64,000 bases of DNA from Azospirillum isscasi (GCF_030849505.1 NZ_JAUJFI010000002.1:62001-126000), one strand, 5' to 3'; positions 10,229-19,111 are shown, numbered from the stretch's first letter. The notes: generated by a model not told the origin, from the letters alone. A program made the numbers and translations.

Positions 10229-11569
10229 TCAGCCTCCCTTGCGCCGCGGATCGCGGCGCTGGTGCAGCGCTTCCTCGATCTCCTCCCCGCCGGCACCGAC
10301 CAGGGCGGCGGGGTCCACGGCGACCTCCAGATCCTCCAGTTTGGCCGGGTGGGAGCGCCGGTGCGCCGGCACGCGCAGCAGGGCGTAGGACAGCAGAGCC
10401 AGCAGCGCGAGGCCCGTCATGATGGCGGTCACCGCCGTGTGGGGATCGGCGAACAGCGCGGCCACCGCGGTTCCGGCCAGACCGCCGCCGATCTGCATGA
10501 AGCCGATCAGCGCCGACGCCGCCCCGGCCATGCGGGGGAAGCCGGCCAGCGCGTCGCTGGTGGCGCCGGGCATGACCAGGGCGATGCCGAAGGCCCAGAC
10601 CGCGGTGGGCCCCATGACGCTCGCCACCGTGGGTTCGCCGAAGACGGGCGCCAGGGCGAAGCCCAGCCCGCCCAGCGCCACGCAGGCCAGCCCGTAGGGG
10701 ATCAGCCGCATCGCGTCCAGCCGGCGCAGCAGCCGTCCCGTCACCGTCGCTCCCAGCGTGTAGGAGCCGGTCTGCAGCAGCATGGCGAAGCCGAAGACGG
10801 TCGGGCTCAGCCCAACCTGCCCGATCATCACGAAGGGCAGCAGCGCCGCCATGGTGTAGAGCCCGCCCAGCGTCAGGCCGAGCACCAGCCCCGCCCGCAT
10901 GAAGCGCCGGTCGGTCAGCAGGGTGCGGTAGTTGCGCATCACCGGGCCGGGCCGGGCCGCCGAGCGGTCGCGCGTCCGGTTGGTTTCCGCCGTGCCCAGC
11001 GCGAAGACCGCCAGCACGCCGAGGCCGTAGAGCGTCATCACCACGAAGATGGCGTGCCAGCCCACCGTGCCCAGGATCACACCGCCCAGCGTCGGCGCCA
11101 CCGCCGGCACCACGGCCAGCATCAACCCGATCAGGTTCAGGATGCGCGCCGATTGCTGCCCGGTGAATTGGTCGCGCACGATGGCGCGCGAGATGGCGAT
11201 GCCCGCCGCCGCCCCGATCCCCTGCAAGGCCCGCCCGGCCAGCAGCCATTCGATGCTGCCGGACAGCGCCGCCACCACGCTGCCCAGCGCGTAGGCGACG
11301 AAGAAGGCCAGCGCGACCGGGCGCCGCCCATAGGCGTCCGACAGCGGCCCGCAGGCAAGCTGCGAGAAGGCGAAGCCGAAGAAATAGACGGACAGGGTCA
11401 GCTTCAGCGCCGCCGGGGTGGTCTGGAACGCCTCCACCAGCATCGGCAGGGCCGGCGTGTAGAGCGCGAGGCTGAGCGGACCCAGCGTGACGATCAGCGT
11501 GCCGATGACGGCGGTCCGCATCTCCGTCATGGCGGGCGCGGGCACGGGTACGGAGGAGCCGTGGCTCAT
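10229..11569 (-). CDS. Bcr/CflA-family drug-resistance MFS transporter
   Basis: The 446-residue major facilitator has about 12 membrane helices. After helix 2 comes the loop signature GPLSDAYGRRPVALAFF, followed by the Bcr/CflA-typical ALQGIGAAAGIAISRAIVRDQF. These inner-membrane proton antiporters export drugs or small metabolites. A hydrophilic C-terminal tail of about 40 residues (DLEVAVDPAALVGAGGEEIEEAL) is longer than usual. Its start overlaps the stop of the MarR-family gene by four bases (ATGA), so the two are one operon and the exporter is probably under the regulator's control. The ligand is unknown. Confidence 0.92.
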   Translation of the reverse strand: MSHGSSVPVPAPAMTEMRTAVIGTLIVTLGPLSLALYTPALPMLVEAFQTTPAALKLTLSVYFFGFAFSQLACGPLSDAYGRRPVALAFFVAYALGSVVAALSGSIEWLLAGRALQGIGAAAGIAISRAIVRDQFTGQQSARILNLIGLMLAVVPAVAPTLGGVILGTVGWHAIFVVMTLYGLGVLAVFALGTAETNRTRDRSAARPGPVMRNYRTLLTDRRFMRAGLVLGLTLGGLYTMAALLPFVMIGQVGLSPTVFGFAMLLQTGSYTLGATVTGRLLRRLDAMRLIPYGLACVALGGLGFALAPVFGEPTVASVMGPTAVWAFGIALVMPGATSDALAGFPRMAGAASALIGFMQIGGGLAGTAVAALFADPHTAVTAIMTGLALLALLSYALLRVPAHRRSHPAKLEDLEVAVDPAALVGAGGEEIEEALHQRRDPRRKGG

Positions 11570-12018
11570 TGGCCCGCCCCGCCGCGGTCGTCCGCGATCA
11601 TGCGGTTGCGCAGGCGGGACAGCATGTCCTTGAGCTGGCTGACCTCCGCCGCCGAAAGGTCGGCCATGGCCGACTCGCGCTGCGTGCGGAACGCCTCCAG
11701 GACCCGGGCAACCAGCGGTTCGGCCTGCGGGGTCGGGCGCACGATCTTGGCGCGGCGGTCCGCCGGGTCCGGCTCGCGCACCACCAGGCCGCGCGCCTCC
11801 AGCCGGTCAAGGAAGCCGACCAGCGTCATCGGTTCCACCCACATGTGCGTCGCCAGCACGGACTGGCGCGAACCGGGGTGGCGGCAGACATAGACGAGCG
11901 CCCGCGCCTCCCCCGCCGTGAGGCCGAGCTGCGCGTCGTCCAGGGCACGGTCGAACCGCGCGCGCAGCAGCCGCGCGCAGTCGATCAGGATCATTCCGAA
12001 GGGGGATTCGTCGAGCAT
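11566..12018 (-). CDS. MarR-family transcriptional regulator
   Basis: The 150-residue winged-helix protein shows LGLTAGEARALVYVCRHPGSRQSVLATHMWVEPMTLVGFLDRLEARGLVVREPDPADRRAKIVRPT, i.e. the recognition helix and the wing with the DxxDRRAK motif diagnostic of MarR. The flanking helices form the dimer interface. It is followed, with ATGA overlap, by a Bcr/CflA exporter, the classic repressor-pump layout. Just upstream of the ATG lies a symmetric CCTTAT-T-ATAAGG that contains a perfect TATAAT, so autoregulation at that site is likely. With that promoter the transcript may begin at or near the ATG. A second in-frame ATG at codon 9 is an alternative start. Confidence 0.92.
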   Translation of the reverse strand: MLDESPFGMILIDCARLLRARFDRALDDAQLGLTAGEARALVYVCRHPGSRQSVLATHMWVEPMTLVGFLDRLEARGLVVREPDPADRRAKIVRPTPQAEPLVARVLEAFRTQRESAMADLSAAEVSQLKDMLSRLRNRMIADDRGGAGQ

Positions 12019-12378
12019 GCCTTATTATAAGGGTGCCTTACGAAATGCGGCAAACGCGGGCGGCGCAGGGCGGTCATGCCGCCGCGCCATGGCGGCCCGC
12101 GCACGGTTCAGGCGGCGTGAACCGATCCCGACGCGCTAAATAGTCGCAGTTTGAAAATCTGTTGCGGACCCGCCACCACAGGACGTAGTTTTTTCCACCT
12201 TGGCAGCAGCAATGGGTGCTCCGTGGTCCGCGCCACCGCGATGGGAACTGCGCATCGACCGGACGAAGACCGGCGCGTCCCTTTCCTTCAGGGAAACGCC
12301 CTCAATGCCCGAAGCACGCTCCACATAGGTATACTTACGGATTACTGCCGCCCCTCGCCTTTTGGTACAGCCCTGCCT
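12019..12378. other. 360-base intergenic region
   Basis: This lies between the start of the MarR gene and the end of the lipoprotein gene, both read leftward. Apart from the promoter/operator at its left end I find no gene with a good start and no clear structured RNA. A 62-codon open frame at 12136-12324 (minus strand) has no ribosome site and no recognisable product. The stretch at 12125-12200 is less GC-rich than the surroundings and contains a T6 run on the plus strand. Confidence 0.4.
12020..12053 (-). promoter_or_regulatory. promoter/operator of the marR-exporter operon
   Basis: On the minus strand a perfect -10 hexamer TATAAT (12028-12023) lies about six bases from the ATG at 12018. 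A TTGCCG with an 18-base spacer is the best -35. The -10 sits in the 13-bp symmetric CCTTAT-T-ATAAGG (12020-12032), and TAAGGCA occurs twice as a direct repeat around it. A dimeric MarR protein bound there would block RNA polymerase. Confidence 0.55.
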
Positions 12379-12759
12379 TCAACCGGGCTTTCCGGGCGTG
12401 ATGACGGGCGGCGGCGGAGCTTCCATGGGTGTCGGCAGCATCTTCTTCGCGGCCTCGCGGTCCTGGGCCAGCTGGTCCAGGTCCTGCTGGCGCTGCGCTT
12501 GCGTGCGCAGGTCGGTGGGCCGCGGCGGAACCGTGCCGAGGTTCGGGTACTCCCGGTTCTCGCCGGACATGCCGCGCACCGGCGATTCGTCGCTGGGCAC
12601 GTCGCGGCCCGTCACGGCGCCCAGCAGCCCGGTGTCGAGCACGTGGTTGCTGCAGGCGGACACCCCCAGAACAACCGGCACGGACACAACCAGCACGGAC
12701 AGCGCCGGACGGAACCGGCCCGCCTTGACCGCCACGCCGCGTCGGATACCCTTTTCCAT
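12379..12759 (-). CDS. small predicted lipoprotein, unknown function
   Basis: The 126-residue protein begins MEKGIRRGVAVKAGRF. A hydrophobic core (PALSVLVVSVPVVLGVSAC) ends in a lipobox with Cys at about residue 38, so it should be lipid-anchored after signal peptidase II cleavage. The mature part is hydrophilic, with a charged helical stretch (RTQAQRQQDLDQLAQDREAAKKM) and a proline-rich tail (PMEAPPPPVITPGKPG). I recognise no domain. The ATG at 12759 gives a normal n-region; the frame continues upstream to 12993 but that part has no signal-like features. It is divergent from phaC with a shared 233-base upstream region. Whether it relates to PHA storage is unknown. Confidence 0.65.
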   Translation of the reverse strand: MEKGIRRGVAVKAGRFRPALSVLVVSVPVVLGVSACSNHVLDTGLLGAVTGRDVPSDESPVRGMSGENREYPNLGTVPPRPTDLRTQAQRQQDLDQLAQDREAAKKMLPTPMEAPPPPVITPGKPG

Positions 12760-12856
12760 TCTGCGAACCCCACATCCGAACCCATCCAGCCGCTTGAACG
12801 GTGGTGGGCGAAATGAAATCTTCATACGAGAGGTGTATGACGGACCCCGGCTCGAA

Positions 12857-12878
12857 CGGACATAGCATAAACTGTCCG
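12857..12878. promoter_or_regulatory. candidate operator between the lipoprotein gene and phaC
   Basis: CGGACA-N10-TGTCCG is a perfect 6-bp inverted repeat with a ten-base AT-rich spacer in the divergent region, 115 bases before the phaC ATG. Further down, TATAAA (12931-12936) could be the phaC -10, without a convincing -35. The binding protein is unknown. Confidence 0.3.
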
Positions 12879-12992
12879 CGATGCCAGGACCGGACCGCAC
12901 TCCGACCGAACAGACTTCCGGCAGGCATTGTATAAACCTCGCAACGTCCCTCCTGAAGCCTAAAACTCGCCTAAAGAAGAAGGACCGCACCA

Positions 12993-14792
12993 ATGGCCGA
13001 AAACCAGGCCCCTGACGTCAAGCTTCCCGACCCGGTCGAGATGTCGCGGGCGATGACCCGCATCGCCGAGCAGAGCCAGCGGCTGGTCACCGAATTCCTG
13101 TCCCGTCAGGCTTCGGACGGCGTCGGCGCGAAGAACCCCGACCCGATGGGCGTCGGCCACGCGTTCCTGGAAATGACCACGCGCATGATGGCCGACCCGG
13201 CCAAGCTGATGAAGGCGCAGATGACGCTGTGGCAGGACTACCTGACCCTGTGGCAGCGCACCACCCAGCGCTTCTTCGGCCAGGAGGCCCAGCCGGTCAT
13301 CGCCCCGGCCAAGGACGACCGCCGCTTCAAGGATTCGGCCTGGGACGAGAACACCCTGTTCGACTTCATCAAGCAGTCCTACCTGCTGTCGGCCCGGTGG
13401 ATGCAGTCCACGGTCAACGAGGTGGACGGGCTGGACGACCACACGGCCAAGAAGGTGGACTTCTACACCCGCCAGTTCGTGGACGCGATGGCCCCCTCCA
13501 ACTTCGTCATGACGAACCCGGAGGTGCTGCGCACGACCATCGAGACCGGCGGCGAGAACCTCGTGAAGGGCCTTGAGCATCTGCTGAAGGACCTGGAGCG
13601 CGGCAAGGGCGAGCTGCGCATCTCCATGACCGACTACGACGCCTTCCAGGTCGGCAAGAACATCGCCGTCACCCCGGGCAAGGTCGTCTTCCAGACCGAT
13701 CTGATGCAGCTCATCCAGTACACCCCCACCACGCCGGAGGTGAACAAGCGGCCGCTGATGATCGTGCCGCCCTGGATCAACAAGTACTACATCCTGGATC
13801 TGCGCGAGAAGAACAGCTTCATCAAGTGGGCGGTGGACCAGGGCCATACGGTCTTCGTGCTGTCCTGGGTCAACCCGGACGAGAAGCTGGCCCAGAAGGG
13901 CTTCGAAGACTACATGTTCGAAGGCCCGCTGGCGGCGCTGGACGCCATCGCGAAGATCACCGGCGAGAAGGACGTGAACGCCATCGGCTATTGCCTGGGC
14001 GGCACGCTGCTGGCCTCCACGCTGGCCTATATGGCGGCCAAGAAGGACGACCGCATCAAGTCGGCCACCTTCTTCACCACCATGCTGGACTTCACCGAAG
14101 CCGGCGAGCTGTCGGTCTTCATCGACGAGGAACAGCTCACCTTCATCGAGAACCAGATGGCCGAGCAGGGCTATCTCGACGGCTCGAAGATGGCGACCAC
14201 CTTCAACATGCTGCGCGCCAACGACCTGATCTGGTCGTTCGTGGTGAACAACTATCTGCTCGGCAAGGACCCCTTCCCGTTCGACCTGCTGTACTGGAAC
14301 AGCGATTCGACCCGCATGCCGGCGGCGATGCACAGCTTCTACCTGCGCAACATGTACCAGAAGAACCTTCTGGCGCAGCCGGGTGCGGTGTCGATCGGCG
14401 GCGTGCCGATCGACCTGCGCACGGTGAAGACCCCGTCCTTCTTCCTGTCGGCCCGCGAGGACCACATCGCCCCGTGGAAGTCCACCTACATGGGCGCCAA
14501 CCTCTTCTCCGGCCCGGTGAAGTTCGTTCTGGCGGCGTCGGGCCACATCGCCGGCGTGGTGAACCCGCCCGCCGCCGGGAAATACTGCTACTGGACCAAC
14601 GCCAAGCTGCCGAAGACCTCGGACGACTGGCTGAAGTCGTCGGAGCAGACCCCCGGCTCCTGGTGGCCGGAGTGGAACAAGTGGGTCTCCACCTTCTCCG
14701 AAGGCAAGGTCCCGGCCCGCGATCCGGAAAAGGGCGGCCTGCCGGCCCTGGAGGACGCGCCCGGCTCCTACGCCAAGGTCCGCATCGTCTGA
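12993..14792 (+). CDS. phaC: class I poly(3-hydroxyalkanoate) synthase PhaC
   Basis: This full-length 599-residue class I synthase polymerises (R)-3-hydroxyacyl-CoA, mainly 3-hydroxybutyryl-CoA, on storage granules. The alpha/beta-hydrolase core carries the PHA-synthase lipase-like box GYCLGG with nucleophile Cys334, Asp490 in SAREDHIAPW, and His518 in ASGHIAGVVNPP. The conserved tryptophan-rich end DDWLKSSEQTPGSWWPEWNKWV is present. The N-terminal ~190 residues match the class I N-domain. GAAGAAGGACC precedes the ATG. No phaA, phaB or phasin gene is adjacent. It is followed by a strong 32-bp palindromic terminator and lies convergent to the OmpA-family gene. Confidence 0.97.
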   Translation: MAENQAPDVKLPDPVEMSRAMTRIAEQSQRLVTEFLSRQASDGVGAKNPDPMGVGHAFLEMTTRMMADPAKLMKAQMTLWQDYLTLWQRTTQRFFGQEAQPVIAPAKDDRRFKDSAWDENTLFDFIKQSYLLSARWMQSTVNEVDGLDDHTAKKVDFYTRQFVDAMAPSNFVMTNPEVLRTTIETGGENLVKGLEHLLKDLERGKGELRISMTDYDAFQVGKNIAVTPGKVVFQTDLMQLIQYTPTTPEVNKRPLMIVPPWINKYYILDLREKNSFIKWAVDQGHTVFVLSWVNPDEKLAQKGFEDYMFEGPLAALDAIAKITGEKDVNAIGYCLGGTLLASTLAYMAAKKDDRIKSATFFTTMLDFTEAGELSVFIDEEQLTFIENQMAEQGYLDGSKMATTFNMLRANDLIWSFVVNNYLLGKDPFPFDLLYWNSDSTRMPAAMHSFYLRNMYQKNLLAQPGAVSIGGVPIDLRTVKTPSFFLSAREDHIAPWKSTYMGANLFSGPVKFVLAASGHIAGVVNPPAAGKYCYWTNAKLPKTSDDWLKSSEQTPGSWWPEWNKWVSTFSEGKVPARDPEKGGLPALEDAPGSYAKVRIV

Positions 14793-14857
14793 GGATGCGC
14801 CGGGGAGCGGTCCGCCGCTCCCCGGATGCCCGTTCCTCTCGGGGAGCGGCCCATAAG

Positions 14858-14889
14858 AAAAGGCCCCGGACCATGGTCCGGGGCCTTTT
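14858..14889. terminator. bidirectional terminator between phaC and the OmpA-family gene
   Basis: This is a perfect 32-bp palindrome: AAAAGGCCCCGGACC, a central AT, and its complement ending in TTTT. A-runs on one side and T-runs on the other let it terminate transcription from both directions, as its place between convergent genes suggests. A second hairpin, GAGCCCCGGA/TCCGGGGCTC at 14903-14927, lacks a T-run. Confidence 0.85.
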
Positions 14890-14952
14890 CCTTATCCGGC
14901 GAGAGCCCCGGAGCAGGTCCGGGGCTCGTGTCCCAAAAGGGAACCCGGCGCC

Positions 14953-15540
14953 TTACGACGACGGGGCGTTCGCACCGCGCGGCAGGATCTGCGCACGGCG
15001 GTTCGACGGCTCGCGGACGTTCGGGCCGGTCTGCACCAGGAGCTGGCTCTCGCCCTTGCCCTCGGTGGTGATGGCGCCGGCGGCGATGCCCTTGGAGACC
15101 AGGGCCTGCTTCACCGCCTCGGCGCGGCGGATCGACAGACGCTGGTTGTAGGCCGGCGAACCCGAGGTGTCGGTGTGGCCGACGACATGGACGCGGGCGT
15201 TGGCGCCCTTGCCGATGGCGGCGGCGGCGTCGCCGATCACGCGGTCGGCGGCCGGGGTCACGTTGGCCTTATCCCAGTCGAAGAACACCAGGTATTCGGT
15301 CTGGGCGCGGGCGGCCGGGGCCGGGGCAACCGCCGGAGCGGCGGCCGGCGGGCACTTGAAGCTGCCCTGGTGGATGGCGTAGCCGCCATCAGCCGTGCGG
15401 ACCGGGGTGTTGTTCCAGCCGATGACCGGGTTGCACCACTCGGCGGTGTCGGCGCTCTGGGCCTGAGCCCCGGCGGTCATGCCGAAAGCGACGATGGCGG
15501 CCGGCACGACGGCCATGGTTGCGCGGAAGAAGCTGTTCAT
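14953..15540 (-). CDS. OmpA-family peptidoglycan-associated protein
   Basis: The 195-residue exported protein starts with a signal peptide (MNSFFRATMAVVPAAIVAFGMTA... ending near AQAQSA). A short domain with two cysteines (EWCNPVIGW ... SFKCPP) follows, then an Ala/Pro linker and a C-terminal OmpA-like domain (about residues 80-190). Landmarks are YLVFFDWDKANVT, HVVGHTDTSGSPAYNQRLSIRRAEAV and REPSNRRAQI, the region that holds diaminopimelate in peptidoglycan. There is no N-terminal beta-barrel, so it is probably a periplasmic cell-wall anchor. The two cysteines may form a disulfide. Its upstream region contains CACG-TTT-CGTG at 15691-15701. Confidence 0.9.
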   Translation of the reverse strand: MNSFFRATMAVVPAAIVAFGMTAGAQAQSADTAEWCNPVIGWNNTPVRTADGGYAIHQGSFKCPPAAAPAVAPAPAARAQTEYLVFFDWDKANVTPAADRVIGDAAAAIGKGANARVHVVGHTDTSGSPAYNQRLSIRRAEAVKQALVSKGIAAGAITTEGKGESQLLVQTGPNVREPSNRRAQILPRGANAPSS

Positions 15541-15753
15541 TTCTCCACTCCCTTAGAGACACTCTCCCTACCGCTTGGCTCGCGGAGGACGAATCGCACA
15601 AACGATAGGACATATCGCGTGCATGAAACGTGACAAAACGCGAAACATGTGGGGTTTGTCTACGTTCAAACATACCCTCCGGAAGTCCTACACGTTTCGT
15701 GCCGGTGTCACTGTTGCCAGTATGCCACAGTGCTGCGACGCACTAAAGAGGTA

Positions 15754-16272
15754 TTAGCCCTCTCTGTAGATTTGGGCAAGCCGCACGTAATTCCGGACGT
15801 TTACCGGGAAGAAAGAAAGGTCCTTTTCCGTTAGTGCACGCACGGGTCTTGCGGGACTTCCGGCCCAAAGTTGCCCCGAGGTCACACGCTTGCCGGGGGT
15901 CACCAGAGCCCCCGCGGCCACCATGGCCCCCGACTCGACATGGGCGCCGTCCATGACGCAGGCCTGCATGCCGATGAAGCAGCCGCTGTCCAGCGTGCAG
16001 GCGTGCAGCAGGGCCATATGGCCGATCGACACGTCGTCGCCGATGTAGGTCCCCTGCCCCGCCGAGGCGACATGGACGACCGTCCCGTCCTGGATGTTGG
16101 TGCGGGCGCCGATGCGGATCTCGTTCACGTCGCCGCGGATGGTGCAGCCGAACCAGACGCTGCTGTCCGGCCCGATCACCACGTCGCCGATGACCGAGGC
16201 CGTGGGCGCCACGTAGACGCTCGGGTCGATCGTCGGAAGCATGCCCTGGAAGGGCAGGATCAGGCCGGACAT
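15754..16272 (-). CDS. gamma-class carbonic anhydrase-family protein (left-handed beta-helix)
   Basis: The 172 residues contain hexapeptide repeats forming a left-handed beta-helix (VIGDVVIGPDSSVWFGCTIRGDVNEIRIG...). The family landmarks WFGCTIRGD, GTVVHVA and IGHMALLHAC are present, supplying three histidines in the metal-ligand pattern of gamma carbonic anhydrases. Related proteins (YrdA, PaaY, CaiE) often lack measured carbonic anhydrase activity, so function is left at family level. The start is 21 bases after the argC stop, on the same strand, so it probably belongs to the argC transcript. Confidence 0.88.
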   Translation of the reverse strand: MSGLILPFQGMLPTIDPSVYVAPTASVIGDVVIGPDSSVWFGCTIRGDVNEIRIGARTNIQDGTVVHVASAGQGTYIGDDVSIGHMALLHACTLDSGCFIGMQACVMDGAHVESGAMVAAGALVTPGKRVTSGQLWAGSPARPVRALTEKDLSFFPVNVRNYVRLAQIYREG

Positions 16273-16293
16273 GAAATGGTTCCTCCTTTCCGC

Positions 16294-17346
16294 TTACGGG
16301 AACAGCGGGGCCTGCTCCAGCCCCGTGGTCTCGCCCAGGCCGAACATGACGTTCATGTTCTGGATGGCCTGGCCCGAGGCGCCCTTCACCAGATTGTCGA
16401 TGACCGACACGATGATGGCGCCGCGCGGGGTGCGGTCGGGGAAGACGCCGATCAGCGCCTGGTTGGAGGCGCGGACGTGGCGGGTGGCCGGGGCGATGCC
16501 CGCCGCCGTGACGTTCACGAAGGGCTCCGATTCGTAGCGCTTGGTCAGCGTCGCGCGCAGGTCGTCGGCGGTGACGCCATCGGCCATGCGGATGTAGATC
16601 GTCGCCATCATGCCGCGGTTCATCGGGACGAGGTGCGGCGTGAAGCTGACCGTCACCGGGCGCCCGGCGGCCAGCCGCAGCTCCTGCTCGATCTCCGGCA
16701 TGTGGCGGTGGTAACCGACGCCGTAGGCGTTGAAGCCCTCCGACACCTCGGTGAAGAGGTTCTGCTGCTTGGCGTCGCGCCCGGCGCCCGACACGCCCGA
16801 CTTGGCGTCGATCACGATCCAGCCCGGCTCGATCAGCTCGTCCATCAGCAGCGGCAGCAGCGGCAGCAGCGAGCAGGTGGGGTAGCAGCCGGGGTTGGCG
16901 ACCACGCGCGCCTTGCGCACGCCCTGCCGGTTGAACTCGGTCAGGCCGTAGGCGACCTCCTTCTGAAGCTCCACGGCGCGGTGCTCATGCCCGTACCAGG
17001 TGGCGTATTCGGCGGGGTCGGTCAGGCGGAAGTCGGCGGACAGGTCCACCACCTTGATGTGGCGCGGCAGGCCGGCGATGACCTCCTGCGTGGTGCCGTG
17101 CGGCAGGGCGCAGAACACGGCGTCCAGCTTGTCCCAGGCGACCTCCTCGATCTTCACGAGGCCGGGCAGGTTGAACTGGCCCAGATGCGGGAACACCTCC
17201 GCCATGGGCTTTCCCGCCTGTCGCTCCGCCGTCAGCGCGCAGATCTCCACGCCGGGATGGCGCAGAAGCATGCGCACCAGCTCGGCGCCGGTGTAACCGG
17301 AGGCACCGAGGATGCCGACGCGGATCGGGGAAGTGCTGTTGGCCAT
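16294..17346 (-). CDS. argC: N-acetyl-gamma-glutamyl-phosphate reductase
   Basis: The 350-residue enzyme of arginine biosynthesis reduces N-acetylglutamyl phosphate to the semialdehyde with NADPH. The N-terminal nucleotide-binding motif is VGILGASGYTGAELVRML. The catalytic Cys154 is in VANPGCYPT. HLVPMNRGMMATIY and the C-terminal VIDNLVKGASGQAIQNMN are conserved in the type 1 family. The length is typical. It sits 135 bases after rpsI on the same strand, with a terminator-like hairpin in between, so it may be expressed both from its own promoter and by read-through. Confidence 0.97.
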   Translation of the reverse strand: MANSTSPIRVGILGASGYTGAELVRMLLRHPGVEICALTAERQAGKPMAEVFPHLGQFNLPGLVKIEEVAWDKLDAVFCALPHGTTQEVIAGLPRHIKVVDLSADFRLTDPAEYATWYGHEHRAVELQKEVAYGLTEFNRQGVRKARVVANPGCYPTCSLLPLLPLLMDELIEPGWIVIDAKSGVSGAGRDAKQQNLFTEVSEGFNAYGVGYHRHMPEIEQELRLAAGRPVTVSFTPHLVPMNRGMMATIYIRMADGVTADDLRATLTKRYESEPFVNVTAAGIAPATRHVRASNQALIGVFPDRTPRGAIIVSVIDNLVKGASGQAIQNMNVMFGLGETTGLEQAPLFP

Positions 17347-17420
17347 GGACGCTGTTCCTTTTGACGCACGGGATTGGGCACGGAACGCCGAAGACGTTCG
17401 AAACAGAACTGAAACAAGAA

Positions 17421-17445
17421 AGGGGCGCCCCGTCGGGACGCCCCT
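17421..17445 (-). terminator. terminator after rplM-rpsI
   Basis: Arms AGGGGCG (17421-17427) and CGCCCCT (17439-17445) enclose an 11-base loop that can itself pair partly. On the minus strand the stem is followed by TTCTTGTTTC. It lies 37 bases after the rpsI stop and probably attenuates ribosomal-protein transcription before argC. Confidence 0.7.
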
Positions 17446-17481
17446 CGCTTGTACAGTATAAACGCGGGTCCGCGGTAGGCT

Positions 17482-17964
17482 TTAGCGCTTCGAGAACTGG
17501 AAGCTGCGGCGGGCCTTGGCCTTGCCGTACTTCTTACGCTCGACGACGCGGGCGTCGCGGGTCAGGAAGCCGGCGGCCTTCAGCGGCGGACGGAGCGCCG
17601 GCTCGAAGTAGGTCAGGGCCTTGGAGATGCCGTGACGGACCGCACCGGCTTGGCCGGACAGACCGCCGCCGGTCACCGTGACCATCACGTCGAACTGGTC
17701 GGCGCGGTCGGTGATGCCGAACGGCTGGGCGATCATCATGCGCAGCACGGGACGGGCGAAGTAGACTTCCTGGTCGCGGCCGTTGATGACGATCTTGCCG
17801 GAGCCCGGCTTGATCCACACGCGGGCGACGGCGTCCTTGCGCTTGCCGGTGGCGTAGGCGCGGCCCTGGGCGTCCAGCTTCGGAGCGATGTCCTCGGCGG
17901 AAGCGGCGGCCGGGGCGGCGGCGATGTCCTTCAGGCCGGAAAGGGTGGTGGTAACCTGAGCCAT
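17482..17964 (-). CDS. rpsI: 30S ribosomal protein S9
   Basis: The protein has 160 residues. An N-terminal extension of about 35 residues, rich in Ala and common in alphaproteobacteria, precedes the S9 core: [28 protein letters not shown], then [19 protein letters not shown] and [27 protein letters not shown]. The basic C-terminal tail ending SKR reaches the P-site tRNA in known ribosomes. It lies four bases after the rplM stop, the standard rplM-rpsI operon. Confidence 0.98.
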   Translation of the reverse strand: MAQVTTTLSGLKDIAAAPAAASAEDIAPKLDAQGRAYATGKRKDAVARVWIKPGSGKIVINGRDQEVYFARPVLRMMIAQPFGITDRADQFDVMVTVTGGGLSGQAGAVRHGISKALTYFEPALRPPLKAAGFLTRDARVVERKKYGKAKARRSFQFSKR

Positions 17965-17968
17965 TGGA

Positions 17969-18433
17969 TTACGCGCTCCGCTTATTCTTCGGGTTCATGG
18001 CCGCAACGTCGATCGCGACCGGCTGCTGCGCCTCGTGCGGGTGGGCAGCGCCCTTGTAGACCTTCAGGTGGGTCATCACCTTGCGGCCGAGCGGACCGCG
18101 CGGAACCATGCGCTCCACGGCCTTCTCGATCACGCGCTCCGGGTACTTGCCGTCCAGGATCTGGCCCTTGGAACGGCCCTTGATGCCGCCCGGGTAACCG
18201 GTGTGCCAGTAGAAGATGTCGTCCTGGCGCTTGTTGCCGGTCAGCTTCACCTTCTCCGCGTTGATCACGACGACATGGTCGCCGCAATCCATGTGCGGGG
18301 TGTAGGTCGGCTTGTTCTTGCCGCGCAGGATGTTCGCCAGGATGCTGGCAAGCCGGCCGAGAACGAGGCCGTCGGCATCGACGACGTACCACTTCTTCTC
18401 GATGTCGGTCGGCTTCAGATTGAAGGTCTTCAT
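17969..18433 (-). CDS. rplM: 50S ribosomal protein L13
   Basis: The protein has 154 residues with the L13 landmarks [55 protein letters not shown] and [21 protein letters not shown]. The ATG at 18433 gives the standard N-terminus MKTFNLKP and has GAGTGTGG upstream; a GTG six bases earlier is also in frame. First gene of the rplM-rpsI operon. The 195 bases upstream, to the thioesterase gene, should hold the promoter, but I cannot pick out a convincing one or a recognisable leader structure. Confidence 0.98.
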   Translation of the reverse strand: MKTFNLKPTDIEKKWYVVDADGLVLGRLASILANILRGKNKPTYTPHMDCGDHVVVINAEKVKLTGNKRQDDIFYWHTGYPGGIKGRSKGQILDGKYPERVIEKAVERMVPRGPLGRKVMTHLKVYKGAAHPHEAQQPVAIDVAAMNPKNKRSA

Positions 18434-18628
18434 CGCCACACTCGTTGACTAAACGTGGATCGGCGGGCCACCGAAACTGGACGTTCAATCCCCGGGGCGC
18501 CGAAGCGGCCGGTTTTGTACGTATTGCACGGGCCGCTGTCAACGGAAAAATATCCGTTTGAAATCAGCGCTTTACCGGGGCGGTATCATTTTACCGCGAC
18601 AGCAAAGCCATTGATATCATTGACGTTT

Positions 18629-19111
18629 TTATTCCGCATCCGGGGAATGGTATCCGGATACCGCGAGCGTCACCGGCTCGTGCGGCGGAATCGAGTAGGT
18701 GCCGGTGGCGTGGGCCACGGGTTCCGGATCGCCCTCGGAGAACAGCAGGACCTCGCCATAGGCCAGCCGCTTGCCCATCTTCAGGATGCGGCAGTCGGCG
18801 GTGATGGCGACCGGCGCCGGGCGGCGCAGGAAGTTGATGGTCATGCTGGTGGTCACCGCCAGTTCCACCCGCCCGATCAGGCTGAGCACCGCGGCGTAGA
18901 GCGCCACGTCGGCCAGCCCGAACATGGCCGGGCCGGTCACCGTTCCGCCGGGCCGGACGAAGCTGTCGTTGTAGGGCAGCTTCATGCGCACGGTGCCGGC
19001 GCCGAGCTGTTCGATGGTGATTCCGTAATTGCCGACCAGCGGCACGCCCTCGCGGATCAGGGCCTCCAGTTCATCGACGGACACGGCTGGCGCGCTCATT
19101 CCCTCACCCAT
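18629..19111 (-). CDS. PaaI-type hotdog-fold thioesterase
   Basis: The 160-residue protein has a single hotdog domain. NDSFVRPGGTVTGPAMFGLADVALYAAVLSLIG is the central helix with the PaaI-like Asp/Gly pattern, followed by TTSMTINFLRRP and HATGTYSIPP. Members hydrolyse acyl-CoA or aryl-CoA thioesters in the cytosol and usually act as tetramers. It faces the crotonase gene at 19357 across a divergent 245-base region, so a link to acyl-CoA metabolism is plausible. The ATG at 19111 was preferred over 19099, whose upstream GAGGGA is too close. Confidence 0.88.
   Translation of the reverse strand: MGEGMSAPAVSVDELEALIREGVPLVGNYGITIEQLGAGTVRMKLPYNDSFVRPGGTVTGPAMFGLADVALYAAVLSLIGRVELAVTTSMTINFLRRPAPVAITADCRILKMGKRLAYGEVLLFSEGDPEPVAHATGTYSIPPHEPVTLAVSGYHSPDAE

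Noticed and set aside
12136-12324. 62-codon minus-strand open frame in the large gap before the MarR gene
   Set aside because: No ribosome site, no domain and no neighbouring context; described only as part of the intergenic region.
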